Source: Chara braunii (Eukaryota; Streptophyta; Charophyceae; Charales; Characeae). From it: a DNA stretch of 31,461 nucleotides. Below are positions 18,047 through 28,095 of the stretch, one piece after another (position 1 is the stretch's first letter; each line of letters begins with the position of its first letter). The position numbers and the translations under genes are program-made. The notes beneath the pieces are model-generated. The model ran no database searches, was not told where the DNA came from, and was given only the letters and a program-made list of their open reading frames with translations. The stretch covers positions 1,650,778 to 1,682,238 of the forward strand of contig BFEA01000085.1 in assembly GCA_003427395.1 (NCBI GenBank), given 5' to 3'.

Positions 18047-19369
18047 CAAGAAAGTCGGGCGAGGAGTGGGGCCGGCGAGAGTTGACGAGAGAGAGGTAAG
18101 TAAAGTAGAGAGAGGTATGTAACGACTCAGATCGTTCGTGTTCAAGTAGAAGGTTCGTTCTCGTAGGCACGAGCATAGCATGTGATCGTACACGAAGAGA
18201 GGGAGGGAAGAAAGCAAACGGATTGAAAAAATAGCTATCTCAACCGTTTCTCATCCATTTTTGACAAACTAAGATGCTAACCTGAGGTTTCGGACCAGTC
18301 TGAACTGATTGGCCGCGGAAGAATTGCAATCGGAGCAACGTCTTGGTCGGTTGAAGTGGCAGATGCTGCGAATATCATGAAGAGTTTGAGTATGATGATG
18401 CATCTTTTCCTTTTCGAGGGGAAGGTTCAGCCTAATGAGTAGCAGAGGGAGGCAGGTGACCGTACCTCCCTGTCGTTGATGTCATGACCATCAAGATCAT
18501 TGTGAGCGCTCCGGTCGAAGGTTCCCCGACTCTCGGTTGGTTGCTTTCATACTTTGGTGCTCGTCGTAAGAACTGTGAGGAGGCACCTGGCCAGGTTTTA
18601 GTGGAAGATTTATTCACTTTTTGCGCAATTGATGAGTATAGGAGTAATTGGGGCTGCGCCAGGTGTCATTATTAGCGTATTGGCTACTGATGTCGCAAAG
18701 GAGGTGATATTCGTCGTCGCAGGCCGGTCTTCGGTACTTGCATCGCTCGTAGCTTTGGCGCCGCTCTTCGCAGCCAACGGAGGGTGATCTTAGTTGTAAT
18801 TCTCGCACGAAAGATTCTGATTTGAGCTTGGAGCTAGTCGGCATGCTGACCAAGGCATCGCTACGGGTTCTGCATCGATGACATGCTGAAGAGGAATAGA
18901 CTGGATCTAGGAGGGAGCGAGAGGGGAAGTTAGAGTAAGGGGTGTGGGTGAGCTCTCATGAAGAGGCGCGTTATCTAGGCCGTTGTTTTCCCTTTATCTT
19001 ATAGAGGAAATGATTACAGTAAAAATTGGACTCGATCTAGTCGAGGTCTCGAGCCGGGTACATCTGGGCGGTTGGTCTAAAGACAAAGTGAGTTCAGCAG
19101 AAGGAGAGGACGAATGTTGTGTGTAAATAAGTCAGATAGGTAGGTGTGGTGACCTGTGTCGATCTGAGTGGTCTGTCCACAGATCGCCGTTGGGACTGAC
19201 CTCCGAGATGAGGGGTCAATTGCAATACAAGGAGTCGGTTTTCGAAGTGCCCCGATAGACCATCTCGCTCCTCAGTACGTCTGGTCAGCGTGCGATTGAT
19301 AGGCTGGTCGATGTCGTATGGCTACCTACCTCCTACAGTTGCTTCTCGTTGTCGGGCGCATCGGTCCGG
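18047..19369. other. No gene recognised
   Basis: Mixed sequence with G-rich purine stretches. The longest frames (61-79 codons on either strand) show no domain. Confidence 0.4.
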
Positions 19370-19960
19370 CACCGCACGCGGCATCGCGGGACCCTCTCGG
19401 CCATGTCATGCAGGAGTTCGACCAACCTCGTCACGAACAGGCAAATGGAGCTTCCTTAGGCCGGTACGACCGAGTGCGCCAGCCATACCTCTCACGAGCC
19501 CCTACGACAGGATAGGGCCTACGCGAGGTACAACTGACCTCCACCTTACGGGAGCTGTCACCTCCCTTCGGTGGGCGTATCCCCGCCGAGCTACCAGTCC
19601 ACAGTACGAAAGCTACTCGGTTGCAATCGCAGAGGTGGACCAGCCGAGGGCGTTTCTTGTTCGCTGTAGCATAGGGGGTACGCGCGGTAATACGCCTATC
19701 GGACCTGCACGCGAACCGATATCTTGGGGGGTTGAGGTCGAAAGCGCGAATCGACGTCGGTCGACTAGGACGCATCCCACACACCACGCGCACACCACTT
19801 TATGAACACAAAAACAAAACGCACACACACGCACATACAATACGACACAACACAAACAACGCGACAACGCTCCTAGCCCCTTAGTAGCCAACCCATAACT
19901 TTCCGACGCGGAAATCGAATAGGTGTCGCGGATTCGATACTTCCAGGTATTGCTTTGCCA
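19370..19960 (-). repeat. Interspersed repeat family A, copy 2 (inverted)
   Basis: The reverse complement matches copy 1 (8.34-9.08 kb) over several hundred bases with few differences, up to a TCGGAAAGTTATGGG word and slightly beyond. The CTGGTCCAC/GTGGACTGG stem is unchanged, and the CTCGCG/CGCGAG stem has one change that still allows a G-T pair. A 171-codon plus frame (19290-19805) covers it, but the other copies do not keep that frame open over its length, so I do not call it a gene. Confidence 0.75.
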
Positions 19961-20390
19961 CTCGTCTTGTGTGCCGATCAGTACTGACCTGTTTAGTGGT
20001 ATCCAAGCCGATCCCACGGCCAAACCCACGCTAGTTTTGTCTGTGGGATGGGCAAACCCGCCCTGCAACCAACCATGCTCTTCTCCATCGATAGAAGGGG
20101 CAGAATCATGGAGAGTCTTCCGCTAGACTCGGAAGTATGAATCACTGCCCCAAAGTCATTCTCCCCGATCGCAACACCCGGTAGTTGGTAGTAAACACCG
20201 TACTCTTCCTTGCCAGTCTGAGTCCGTCATCATATAAGTCTTCTCTCTGCACTAACACCCTCCCTGTGTGGGGAGCACTCAGGACGAGCAAGTATCAAAG
20301 TTATAATAGCAAACACAAGGCAAGGCGTAGCGGAATCTAATCGGTGGGACAACAAAAGGCGGCCTTCATCAGTAGGATGAACAAAGAACT
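19961..20390. other. No gene recognised
   Basis: Mixed sequence with one long-range inverted repeat (ATCCCAC/GTGGGAT, about 20011-20050). No domain. Confidence 0.35.
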
Positions 20391-20397
20391 CTCAAAA

Positions 20398-21400
20398 TGA
20401 ACCTCCCGCTAGAACGCGGGTAGGTTCACTACCTTTCCCAAAACTCCTTCCTCGCGCAGCCCTTACTCCTCGTATTGTCAAATCCGCCGTCCTAACTTCG
20501 AATCCGCCTTCACTATAAGATTTGCACATCCCCAAAACCTCCGCCTGGATTCTTCCTTCATCAAAAACGGTCGAGAAACGGCCGGGTAAACCGATTTTTA
20601 CTCCTGTTCGTCCCTTCCCTTTCCTCCTCGGCCACTCCCGCACACTCTACTTCTTAATTCATCCATCTCCTATTCACCCTCCTCCCAATCTGACTACGGA
20701 TTCGAGGTCGCCGTGGCCCCAAACCCCCAATCCGAGCCTTCTCTCGCCCGATTTCGTCCGGAAACGGACGAGATACACTTTTTCCATCTTCCTTCTTCCT
20801 CCCGCTATCTACATAGCTCCGCGTGGCACATTCTTCAAGTAACTTCTATCTTACTAACATATAGCAAAATCTGGCTTCATAGTATAACCCGCAATTACTG
20901 AAAACCCCTATCTCGCAACTACCCCCGCCCGATTTTGTTGCGAAACGGCCGAGTTATCTCTTTTTCTTACTTACCACTCCCGCTGCCCGCCATAGCCCCG
21001 GCACACTGACTTTTTCCTCCCCCTCGTTTTCTACTAATTCTCCTTCCCTTCCGACTTCACTAACGGGTTCGCCCTAGGCAAAACCCCCGGTGTAGCCTCT
21101 TCATCCACCCGATTCTATGGGGAATCGAGCATGCTGCCCCTTGCCTGCTGCTCCCTGCTCGTCTTTTCCGCCATCTTCCTTTCTCTTGGCATGCATGCAC
21201 CCGGCGCGCTTTCGCGCCCGGGTTCATTCCTTCCTCGCAGCAACGCCCCGCACGTCCTACTGCCTGCTCCTTCGCCGACCCAGCACCCCGCTCACTGCTA
21301 CCTGTCTCCTCCGCTCACCTTCTCCCTCAGCGCGCCTCTCTTCTCCCCTGTCGCATGCACCTGGCGCCCCGTCGCGCCCAGATTCATTCGTTCCCCCCCC
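20398..21400. repeat. Family B tandem repeat (~160-186-bp units) with hairpins
   Basis: CCCGATT words recur at 20747, 20928 and 21108 (spacings 181 and 180); GAAACGG at 20575, 20761 and 20942. GCATGCAC followed by a bulged hairpin and TTCATTCnTTCC recurs at 21193 and 21353 (spacing 160). Units are strongly diverged. Hairpins: 20398-20428 (12 bp, one bulge), 20754-20771 (TCGTCCG/CGGACGA), 21110-21127 (CGATTC/GAATCG), 21199-21223 (10 bp, one bulge), 21359-21383 (8 pairs, same bulge, one mismatch). C/T-rich, especially after 21130. No gene. Confidence 0.7.
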
Positions 21401-21757
21401 CCCGCTCAGGGCCCGCCCCCACTACACTCACTACCGCTGCGTTATCGTCCGCCTCGACAGTCAGTCGTTCTGAGGGAGACTTCGGCGGCAATCAACTACT
21501 AGACGGTTCGATTAGTCTTTCGCCCCTATACCCAAGTCCGACGAACGATTTGCACGTCAGTATCGGTGCGCGTCTCCACCAGAGCTTCCTCTGGCCCTCG
21601 CTCCACAGCCCCAGCTACCCTGCGGCTGCCCAGCCGGACCCCCGCAGCCCACTCTCATCCCCTCATGAACCTGGAGGGGCCCCCGACTGGGTTCTCCTCC
21701 CTCTCTGCGCGCCCCCCCCCCCCCGCCTGGCTCCGGGGCCACGCAAGTCTTTTCTGT
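21401..21757. other. C/T-rich sequence with poly-C runs, no gene
   Basis: It contains a long C run near 21715-21724, after another just upstream near 21394-21404. Overlapping Pro/Ser-rich frames are explained by composition. Confidence 0.5.
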
Positions 21758-21849
21758 ATCGTTCCAATTTTAACAGATGTCCCGAAGGACTTAACCACGG
21801 CTGATCGTTCCAATTTTAACAGATGTCCCGAAGGACTTAACCACGGTTG
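21758..21849. repeat. 46-bp tandem duplication
   Basis: 21758-21803 and 21804-21849 are identical apart from one base (C/T near the end). The period is not a multiple of three. Confidence 0.95.
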
Positions 21850-22640
21850 ACCCCCCCTCGGTACCACCCCACCCGCGGCCCTTCAAAATCTGGGCAGCCA
21901 GCCACGGCACCGCGCCCCAGACCAAAGCAGGACCGTGAGTAATAAATAAAAAATAGCACTAATAATAATAAAGAAAGGCGAGAATAAAATAAAGTAGCCT
22001 AAACAGAAATCCTTAAACAGGGTGCAGGGGTAAAGTCCCATTGGTCCCATGGACCGGCCCCGTCGCCGCACTCGCTCGACAAAGCCAAAGGGGGATAGCC
22101 CGGTAGGGCCCTCAAATCCTCGGTTTCCTCCATCACGCCTTGCTGCTGCTGCGCCGACGCCCGCTAGCCTTGATCCCTACACCTCCGCCGCAATAGTCCA
22201 ATACCGTAACCAATAGGGCTAAGCCCAAGCCTAGTACCATAGAGCGCGAACTTGCATATGAAGTGGTGCCGCGTCGTGCCTAGGCCTGGAAACAACAGCC
22301 TAAGCCTTCCTTTCCTACCCGCGGTCGGAGTGCCAACACCAGGCACCCGCGTCGACCTATTTGGACCCCGCCGTGGCCGCCCCGTGCGCCTACCGGCGTG
22401 CCAGTCCTACCGTCGGTCGCTCGCGCCAACCAAAAAACGAGTTTTCACCCCCTAAACAACCCGCAGCACGGTCCAGGTCGGTCGACTAGATCGGCCGCTC
22501 ACTCAATCAGAAAAATCACACGCGCGCCTTAAAACTGCGTGCCCACATACCCCCTAACTTGGTCGGGACGGATCCCGGACGAGGTCGTGCCTCGCACGGC
22601 TTATTTCAACGAAACCCATTTTTTCTGTCACTTACAAAAA
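21850..22640. other. No gene recognised
   Basis: Mixed to GC-rich sequence; an AT-rich patch at 21935-21995. No domain in any frame. Confidence 0.4.
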
Positions 22641-22644
22641 CCAA

Positions 22645-22674
22645 GGCAGATACCCTTGTAAGGGTATTCGTGCT
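22645..22674 (+). repeat. Dispersed ATACCCTT hairpin, copy 3
   Basis: ATACCCTT (22650-22657) pairs with AAGGGTAT (22660-22667) around a GT loop. Outer GGCA pairs with TGCT (one G-T pair). Compared with the minus-strand copy at 15.8 kb, an outer G-C pair has become A-T. The same 1-by-3 internal loop is kept. Confidence 0.75.
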
Positions 22675-23290
22675 GACTTTGTGACTATACATATCATCTA
22701 CTAACCGGTTCCACCCTACCAGTAGTTGGATGTTTGTCTAGGGGGCTAAGTCGTGCATGTCTAAATTCGAGCATCATGGATTGATACTAACGACGTGCAT
22801 TTAGCCGGCAGTTAGACCAGGTTCATCGAGGGGTAGGAAACCGTAGTATAGTGGCGAAGTAAGTGAGTAAGGAGGGAACACACCTAAAGCTACGACGGGG
22901 TGAGAGACCGCCGTGTTGCAACAGTAGTTGTCGCCGTCGGCCGAGGTTGTGGCAAATACTGAGAATGTGCCCCAACTGAGGGTCCTGTTAACAGCCCCAG
23001 CGGCCGCTGAAGCTACGTGTCTATAAGGACTGGGCCTTCATTATGATAAGTATGTTAGGGGCTGCGCGTGGTCATTGCGTGGGCAAGCATTCAACGGTTG
23101 TTGTCGTTAAGAGAAGGGCATTATTAGTTACCCAAACCTTCATAATTGTCGAACTGCCGCTCATTAGGGATGAAGATTGAAGACCTTTTGTGGGTCGCCT
23201 TGTTAATTTTCCATTAAGACTCATAGCTGTTGAGGTCTGGGTACGTTCGAAGGTCGGGATATCTTAGGAGACTGCCGTACTACTCCTACT
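22675..23290. other. No gene; inverted repeats
   Basis: A long-range hairpin at 22744-22806 joins GGCTAA with TTAGCC and TGCATGTC with GACGTGCA. A perfect 12-base palindrome CAGCGGCCGCTG is at 22998-23009. No domain is recognised. Confidence 0.45.
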
Positions 23291-24200
23291 ATATTCAGGA
23301 ATACTCAACCAAGTGCGGGCTTACGTACAGCTGCTGGATTGTCAAGTACATTGCTGTGTTATCTGCGGCTGTTTCCGCTGCTGCTGATCTCTGGGGGTTC
23401 TGCTGAGCACAGCAAGGTGCAAGTCGCCTGGCCGTTTGCAGACTACTGTGTAGACAGCGGGATTGTGGGGGTAGTTGCACCTACTGCCGTATCTACTATT
23501 GGGCACGGCTGAAGTGCTTACGACGCCCGCTGAGTTACCTTGGTATAGGAGGGGACGTTGCTGTGCGCCTGCTGGGCGCTTGGCTAAAGCACCAAAGAGG
23601 GGACCGCCAATGTAGTTCTGTGCGTCGGTCAAAACTTTTCTTCAGGGAGCTGCGGTGGGCATGGCACCAACTCAGTGAACTGCCGTTCGCTGCTCGGCGC
23701 TGCGCAGTTGCTGCGGGCTGCTTTGATGTGTGATTGGACTGCTCTGTTGATTTTGTTCGGAGGCTGCTGGCGCTGCTAAATCCGGAGTGGCCGGTACTGC
23801 ATTAAGACACTGGTAGCAATACCGGTTTCCTCAACCGCGCGACACTGCGGGCTCAGATTAAGGGTGAGCGGGCAACTATTTACTCCGCGAATGCCTTTGA
23901 GTATTATGGCAGGCAGTTGGACTGCGACACATTGGTATTACTGATCCAACGACACGAGGCGCTGCTGCTGTGCAGAGGGACTGTTCCTTGCTGGATGCTG
24001 CTGCTGTGCAGGGGCCCTGTTCTCCATTGGGCACTGCTGATGAGGCTGGATGTTGTCCCCCGCTGCAGCAACAACATTGGCCTAGGAGAGGGCGCTGTGA
24101 GTATAGTGAGTGATTGGGAGGTGTCTGCAAGGAGGTTAATGTTGTGACTTGAAGGACTATCACGGAGTTGCCATTCACGTATTCTACACGTGAACTGGTT
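23291..24200. repeat. CTG-rich degenerate repeat region
   Basis: CTGCTG words are frequent. The clearest repeat is GCTGCTGCTGTGCAG at 23961 and again at 23997, a 36-base spacing with further weaker copies. On the minus strand this gives 12-residue repeats rich in Ala, Ser and Cys. I see no start, domain or conserved frame across the region. Confidence 0.5.
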
Positions 24201-24699
24201 ACCTCTACTGCGCATGTTGGCCATCATTGCGGGGCCCTCAGGTGAATCACGGTTGCAAGGCCCTCTCCCGTGAATCTAAGAGGACCTCTCCTGTATCTGA
24301 GCGTCAAACCTTTCTAATTCCATCTTCCTCACTCTAAGTCTAGCTAGAGGCTACAAGAGGAATGCGGCAGGCGGGATTGAAACCCGTAGGTCCGCGCCAA
24401 GGCCTCTATGGGAGGATCGCCCCACCGATTGCGGGAGCTCTGCCGGAGCCCAGGCGGGGTTTTGGAGGCAGGGAACTTCAAGTATATTTCGTTTGACGAG
24501 TGTGATCCCTTCCCGTATCTATTATCCCTTGGGTATCTGAACGATACTAAGTAAGGATATTACTGTTTGTTTTGTTATATATGTCAGGACTTTTATTGCG
24601 AAGGCTAAATGGACAACTATTTATGAGAGCTCAGATGAATTTAAGTGAATTCAATCAAAAGGAGCAGGGGGAAGGTGGGATGGAGGTGTATTGCATGCT
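24201..24699. other. No gene recognised
   Basis: Mixed sequence. The stretch at 24370-24440 faintly resembles a tRNA T-arm on the minus strand, but no cloverleaf forms. Confidence 0.4.
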
Positions 24700-25423
24700 T
24701 TGACCGGGTCAACCCAGGCTGAGCTCCTCTAAGTTGATGTGGGCTCAATGTTGTGTTTCATTTATGTTTGCTGGGCTGATTGTATGATTTTGAGGGCTGG
24801 GCCTATCCTAAGTTGGACGGACCAGTCGCTGCTTTTTTTCTGGGATTTCTGAACAAGAGGATGGGCACCCTAAGTAGGGAGGACTCAGAATCCTGATGTT
24901 TTTTTTTTTGGGTTGCTGAAAACAGGACTGGGGATATTCAAAGTTGCGTAGTCCCAGTTCTGTGTATGTTTCTTTAGAGGGGGACAAAGGCATGAGGCTG
25001 AGCGTACCCTCAAGTTAGGGCGGCTCAGCCATAAGCCATGAACATAATGGTCAACCAAGGTATATAATTTTGATATATATTATACGAACCTATACCATCT
25101 GGCAGACCGGGCATCCTAAGTTGGGAAAACCAGTCAGTAAGTCAGGTAGAACAAAAGGACGAGAGAGGTGAATGAAGAATACAATGAATGGAACTAGGGC
25201 AGACTGAGCGTACCCTTAAGTTAGGGCGGTTCAGTCTTATGCTCGTGATAATGCAAGGGAGAAGAGAGTTAGTATAAACTTGTTTTATTTTTCCTTCTAA
25301 ACACAAGGCAAGATTGAATGTCTCTCTAAGTTGGGTAGGTCTGATTATCTGCCTAATAAGAGAGAAAGATTTAACGTTTGTGCAAGTACATCAATGGTTG
25401 TTCTCCTATATTGTCGTTACGGA

Positions 25424-25458
25424 GACTAAGCGTACCCTTAAGTTAGGGCGGCTTAGTC
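25424..25458 (+). repeat. Best-formed unit of the TAAGTT array
   Basis: GACTAAGC/GCTTAGTC (8 perfect pairs) outside and CCCT/AGGG inside, with loop TAAGTT and a 3-by-2 internal loop (GTA against CG). Confidence 0.9.
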
Positions 25459-25579
25459 ATACGTTGTTGTACTTTGTTCAGAGAAATTTTGTCTTATGTA
25501 CCTAAACTGTTAAAGCTAGCTAGGAGTACCCTTAAGTTAGGGCGGTCTAGTGATATGCTCTTGTCGTTAATGTTATATA

Positions 25580-25597
25580 GGTCAGATCGGTCTGACC
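25580..25597 (+). repeat. Coreless hairpin within the TAAGTT array
   Basis: GGTCAGA and TCTGACC pair perfectly around TCGG. It lies midway between two full units and has no TAAGTT core. A comparable coreless palindrome, TTGACC-G-GGTCAA, is at 24700-24712, just before the first unit. Confidence 0.8.
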
Positions 25598-25924
25598 ATT
25601 CGTCATTCGTAATGGTTTTAGGCAGGTCAGGCACACCCCTAAGTTGGGGCAGCCTAATCCTATGCCCTATGTAAACTTCGTTTAAAGCTAGTTAGACATA
25701 CCCTTAAGTTAGGGCTGTCTAGTTTTATGCTTCGTGTCTCCAGTTCAAGCAGAAACCAAGCGTACCCTTAAGTTAGGGCGGTCTGGTCATATGTTTTATA
25801 ACTAGAGTTAATCTGGAGTTTGGCATACCGTTAAGTTAGGGCAGTCCAGTTGTGCGTACGCTTACTTGTTTACTTAGGCAGGTTGGGCATACCCTTAAGT
25901 TAGGGCCTTGTCTAATCCTATGCC

Positions 25925-26285
25925 ATAAGTGAGGGGGGTTTTCTAAAGGGAAGAACTGAATGATCTAATGAACTACTTGGGCAAATTGATGTGGGATTGT
26001 GAGAGATGTATGTGTATGCATGCTTATGACCTCTCACTTGGGGCGTCTTTTCGATTGAATAGCTGCTTTAGATGCTCGCCTAGTGCTAGAGCCATAGGTA
26101 GACTAGATGGATGATGGGAGGGAGGACTTGGGATGAAGATAGGACTGACCCTGCTAGGAGTTAGGATCAGGGCTAACTCACAAATTCATCTAGAGGTCGT
26201 GCTGGCTATCGTTGATCCTGAGTTACCAAACAGGTATCAGAAGTTAGTCCCAAGTATAGTTTGCTTTGTCTTTCATTCTTTTCAG
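25925..26285. other. No gene; one hairpin
   Basis: GTGAGAG (25999-26005) pairs with CTCTCAC (26031-26037). Otherwise mixed sequence. Confidence 0.45.
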
Positions 26286-26530
26286 CTTCGTACAAATCTT
26301 GAGAGCCTCCTGTTCCTACGGGAAGCGCTGCCGGAATTTCTACAAATCTGAAAGAGTTAGTCATTTTTGAGCTTGTAGATATTATAAAAAGACACTTTTT
26401 CTACGGGAAGCGCTGCCGAAATTTCGTAGAATTTGAGGAGTTAGAATATTTTCAGCTAGGAATTACTTAACAGATTTCTCCTAAGTAGAGGAGATGTTCA
26501 GTCACTTGGTACAAATAGAGGAGTTAGGCT
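26286..26530. repeat. Short direct repeats (~85-bp period)
   Basis: CTACGGGAAGCGCTGCCG with a following AATTTC word occurs at 26316 and 26401. A GTACAAATnTGAGGAGTTAG-like word recurs near 26290, 26340, 26427 and 26509. The second copy can fold as a small hairpin (CTACG/CGTAG with CGG/CCG inside). Confidence 0.75.
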
Positions 26531-27290
26531 ACGACTTGGGGAGTATTCTACCTTAATATGAACATAGTAGTGGTTCTTTTTTGCCTGTACTGTGATGTGG
26601 GTTTCCATGTTTTTGCCTGAAGGCTTGATCTGTTCAGCCTGTTCCTTCAAAAGGATTACTTTTTCGTTATCACTGATAACAGGTCGGTTGCCGATACGTC
26701 GGTCTACGACTTTACCCCAATTCACTCTCAGTACCCAACCTAAAAAGGCTTTGGCCCTGGTGATTTTATTGTTTTGCTAAGATTTCACCTGGACTTTTAT
26801 TGAATGGCCACTTAACAAGGGTACTGAGTATTTATTTATAGTTGGTTGGCTGGAGGTTGGGGCTCGCATGGCTAAAGCGAGGGGTATGAGTATAGAGATT
26901 GGTTGGAGTTGACTTCGTGTAGTGTGTGAACTTTTCTTTGACTCTTTGATGTGATTTCAGGTGTGTTCTGTGGCTCGAGTTATTGGATTGGACTGCCTGC
27001 GATCTCACATATATGTATGGTTATGATGAGTCCCATTGTGATTGTGAGATGTGATCGTCACATATATACAACCTTCTATATATATGTACATACATACAAG
27101 TAGGGTGTTCGCGCAACCTATTTTGACCTCGTGCAAGTGTTAACCAGGTTATGCGTTGAGAGAAAAGGGAGATTCCCCTTTTATCCTTTGACTTTTTAGA
27201 ATTAACATAGTTGGACGTTGTAGTCTGTGGCAACCGTCAAAGTCAAACCCCTTGATATTCGACTGCCACGACAGCTTAAAGTTGTCTACT
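26531..27290. other. No gene recognised
   Basis: Mixed sequence with an AT-rich patch of TATATA and ACATAC words (27055-27105). Frames are short and without domains. Confidence 0.4.
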
Positions 27291-27297
27291 CAGCCCC

Positions 27298-28095
27298 TCT
27301 GCATAGGGTGCAGAAGAGAGTGTGGTCTTCAACCACACATGACGGTTGTTTGGCGTCGAGAGATTACCCCTCAAAGCGCCTGTCAGCCGACACTTGAGTG
27401 TCGAATGCGACCCTCAAGGTTATCAAGGGCCGTGAGGCGACGAGTACCACAAAGTAACCCATCAGCGCGAATGCTTGCGTATGCTCGCATGACTGGTTGG
27501 CATGAGAAGGTCATGCGCTCGCTCGACACTTATACGGAAGTCCAGTGCGCGATACCTATCTGATCTTGTTGCATAAAGTTATGGGTGGGATACTAAAGGG
27601 ACTAGGAGTGTTGCGATGTTGTGGTAATATTTGTGGTGTTTGTCTTGTGTGTGTTCCAGGTGTTATGCGTGGGCAGATATGAGTGTTGTGGTATAACGCG
27701 TGGTGTGTGTGATACGTCCTAGTCGACCTACGCCGAGTCTCGTTTGGGACTTCAAGCCCCCAGTACGGCGATCCACGTGCGGGTTCGATTTTGGGCGTTC
27801 GACCGCGCGTACCCCCTATGCTACAGCGAATGAGAAACGCCCTCGGCTGGATCATCTCTGCAATTGCATACGAAAAACTTTTGCATGTGGTTCAGTAGCT
27901 CAGAGGGGATACGCCCACCTACGCGATGGTGACAACTCCTCCAGGTGGAGGTAAGCGGTGCCTCGCGTGACCCTGTCCTGTCGTAGGGGCTCGCGAGAGG
28001 CACGGCTGGCGCACTCGGCCGAAGCGGCAAACGCTCTCCGCGACAAAGTCCTGCATAATCCTGCATGACGCGGCGAGGAGGGTCCCCGTGCGGGA
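27298..28095 (+). repeat. Interspersed repeat family A, copy 3
   Basis: It aligns with 8.3-9.08 kb in the same orientation, more diverged than copy 2. Shared words include GTACCCCCTATGCTACAGCG, GATACGCCCACC and CGTAGGGGCTCGCGAGAGG. Stems: 27298-27314 (TCTGCA/TGCAGA), 27320-27338 (GTGTGGT/ACCACAC), 27388-27403 (CGACACT/AGTGTCG), 27847-27855 with 27887-27895, and GCCTCGCG with CGCGAGAGGC near 27960-28000. Several keep pairing through double changes relative to copy 1. Confidence 0.75.

Larger units (their letters stand above)
24720..25924 (+). repeat. Array of ~15 hairpins with a TAAGTT loop
   Basis: Units: 24720-24747, 24797-24825, 24843-24893, 24922-24963, 24996-25030, 25105-25135, 25201-25237, ~25320-25340 (core only), 25424-25458, 25519-25551, 25621-25666, 25690-25724, 25755-25787, 25813-25850, 25877-25924. 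The typical form is an outer stem of 6-9 bp, GTA or ATA, CCCT, loop TAAGTT, AGGG, CG, then the outer stem closes, often followed by TATGC. All have the same orientation, 55-112 bases apart. Spacers are unrelated to each other. There is no coding potential. I do not recognise the family. Confidence 0.9.

Noticed and set aside
19290-19805. 171-codon open frame
   Set aside because: It overlaps family A copy 2. The corresponding frame is closed or shifted in copies 1 and 3, while stem pairing is kept.
17348-23065. Recurring GGGGCTGCGC word at about 17348, 18650 and 23055
   Set aside because: A 10-12-base word recurring three times in 31 kb is expected by chance, and flanks do not align.
24362-24440. 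tRNA-like stretch on the minus strand (CGGGTTTCAATCCCG resembling a T-arm)
   Set aside because: The loop does not fit the TTCRANY pattern in register, and no anticodon, D-arm or acceptor stem can be formed around it.
24720-25924. CRISPR array
   Set aside because: The repeated part is a variable-stem hairpin rather than a constant repeat, spacing is irregular, and the DNA is eukaryotic with no cas genes.
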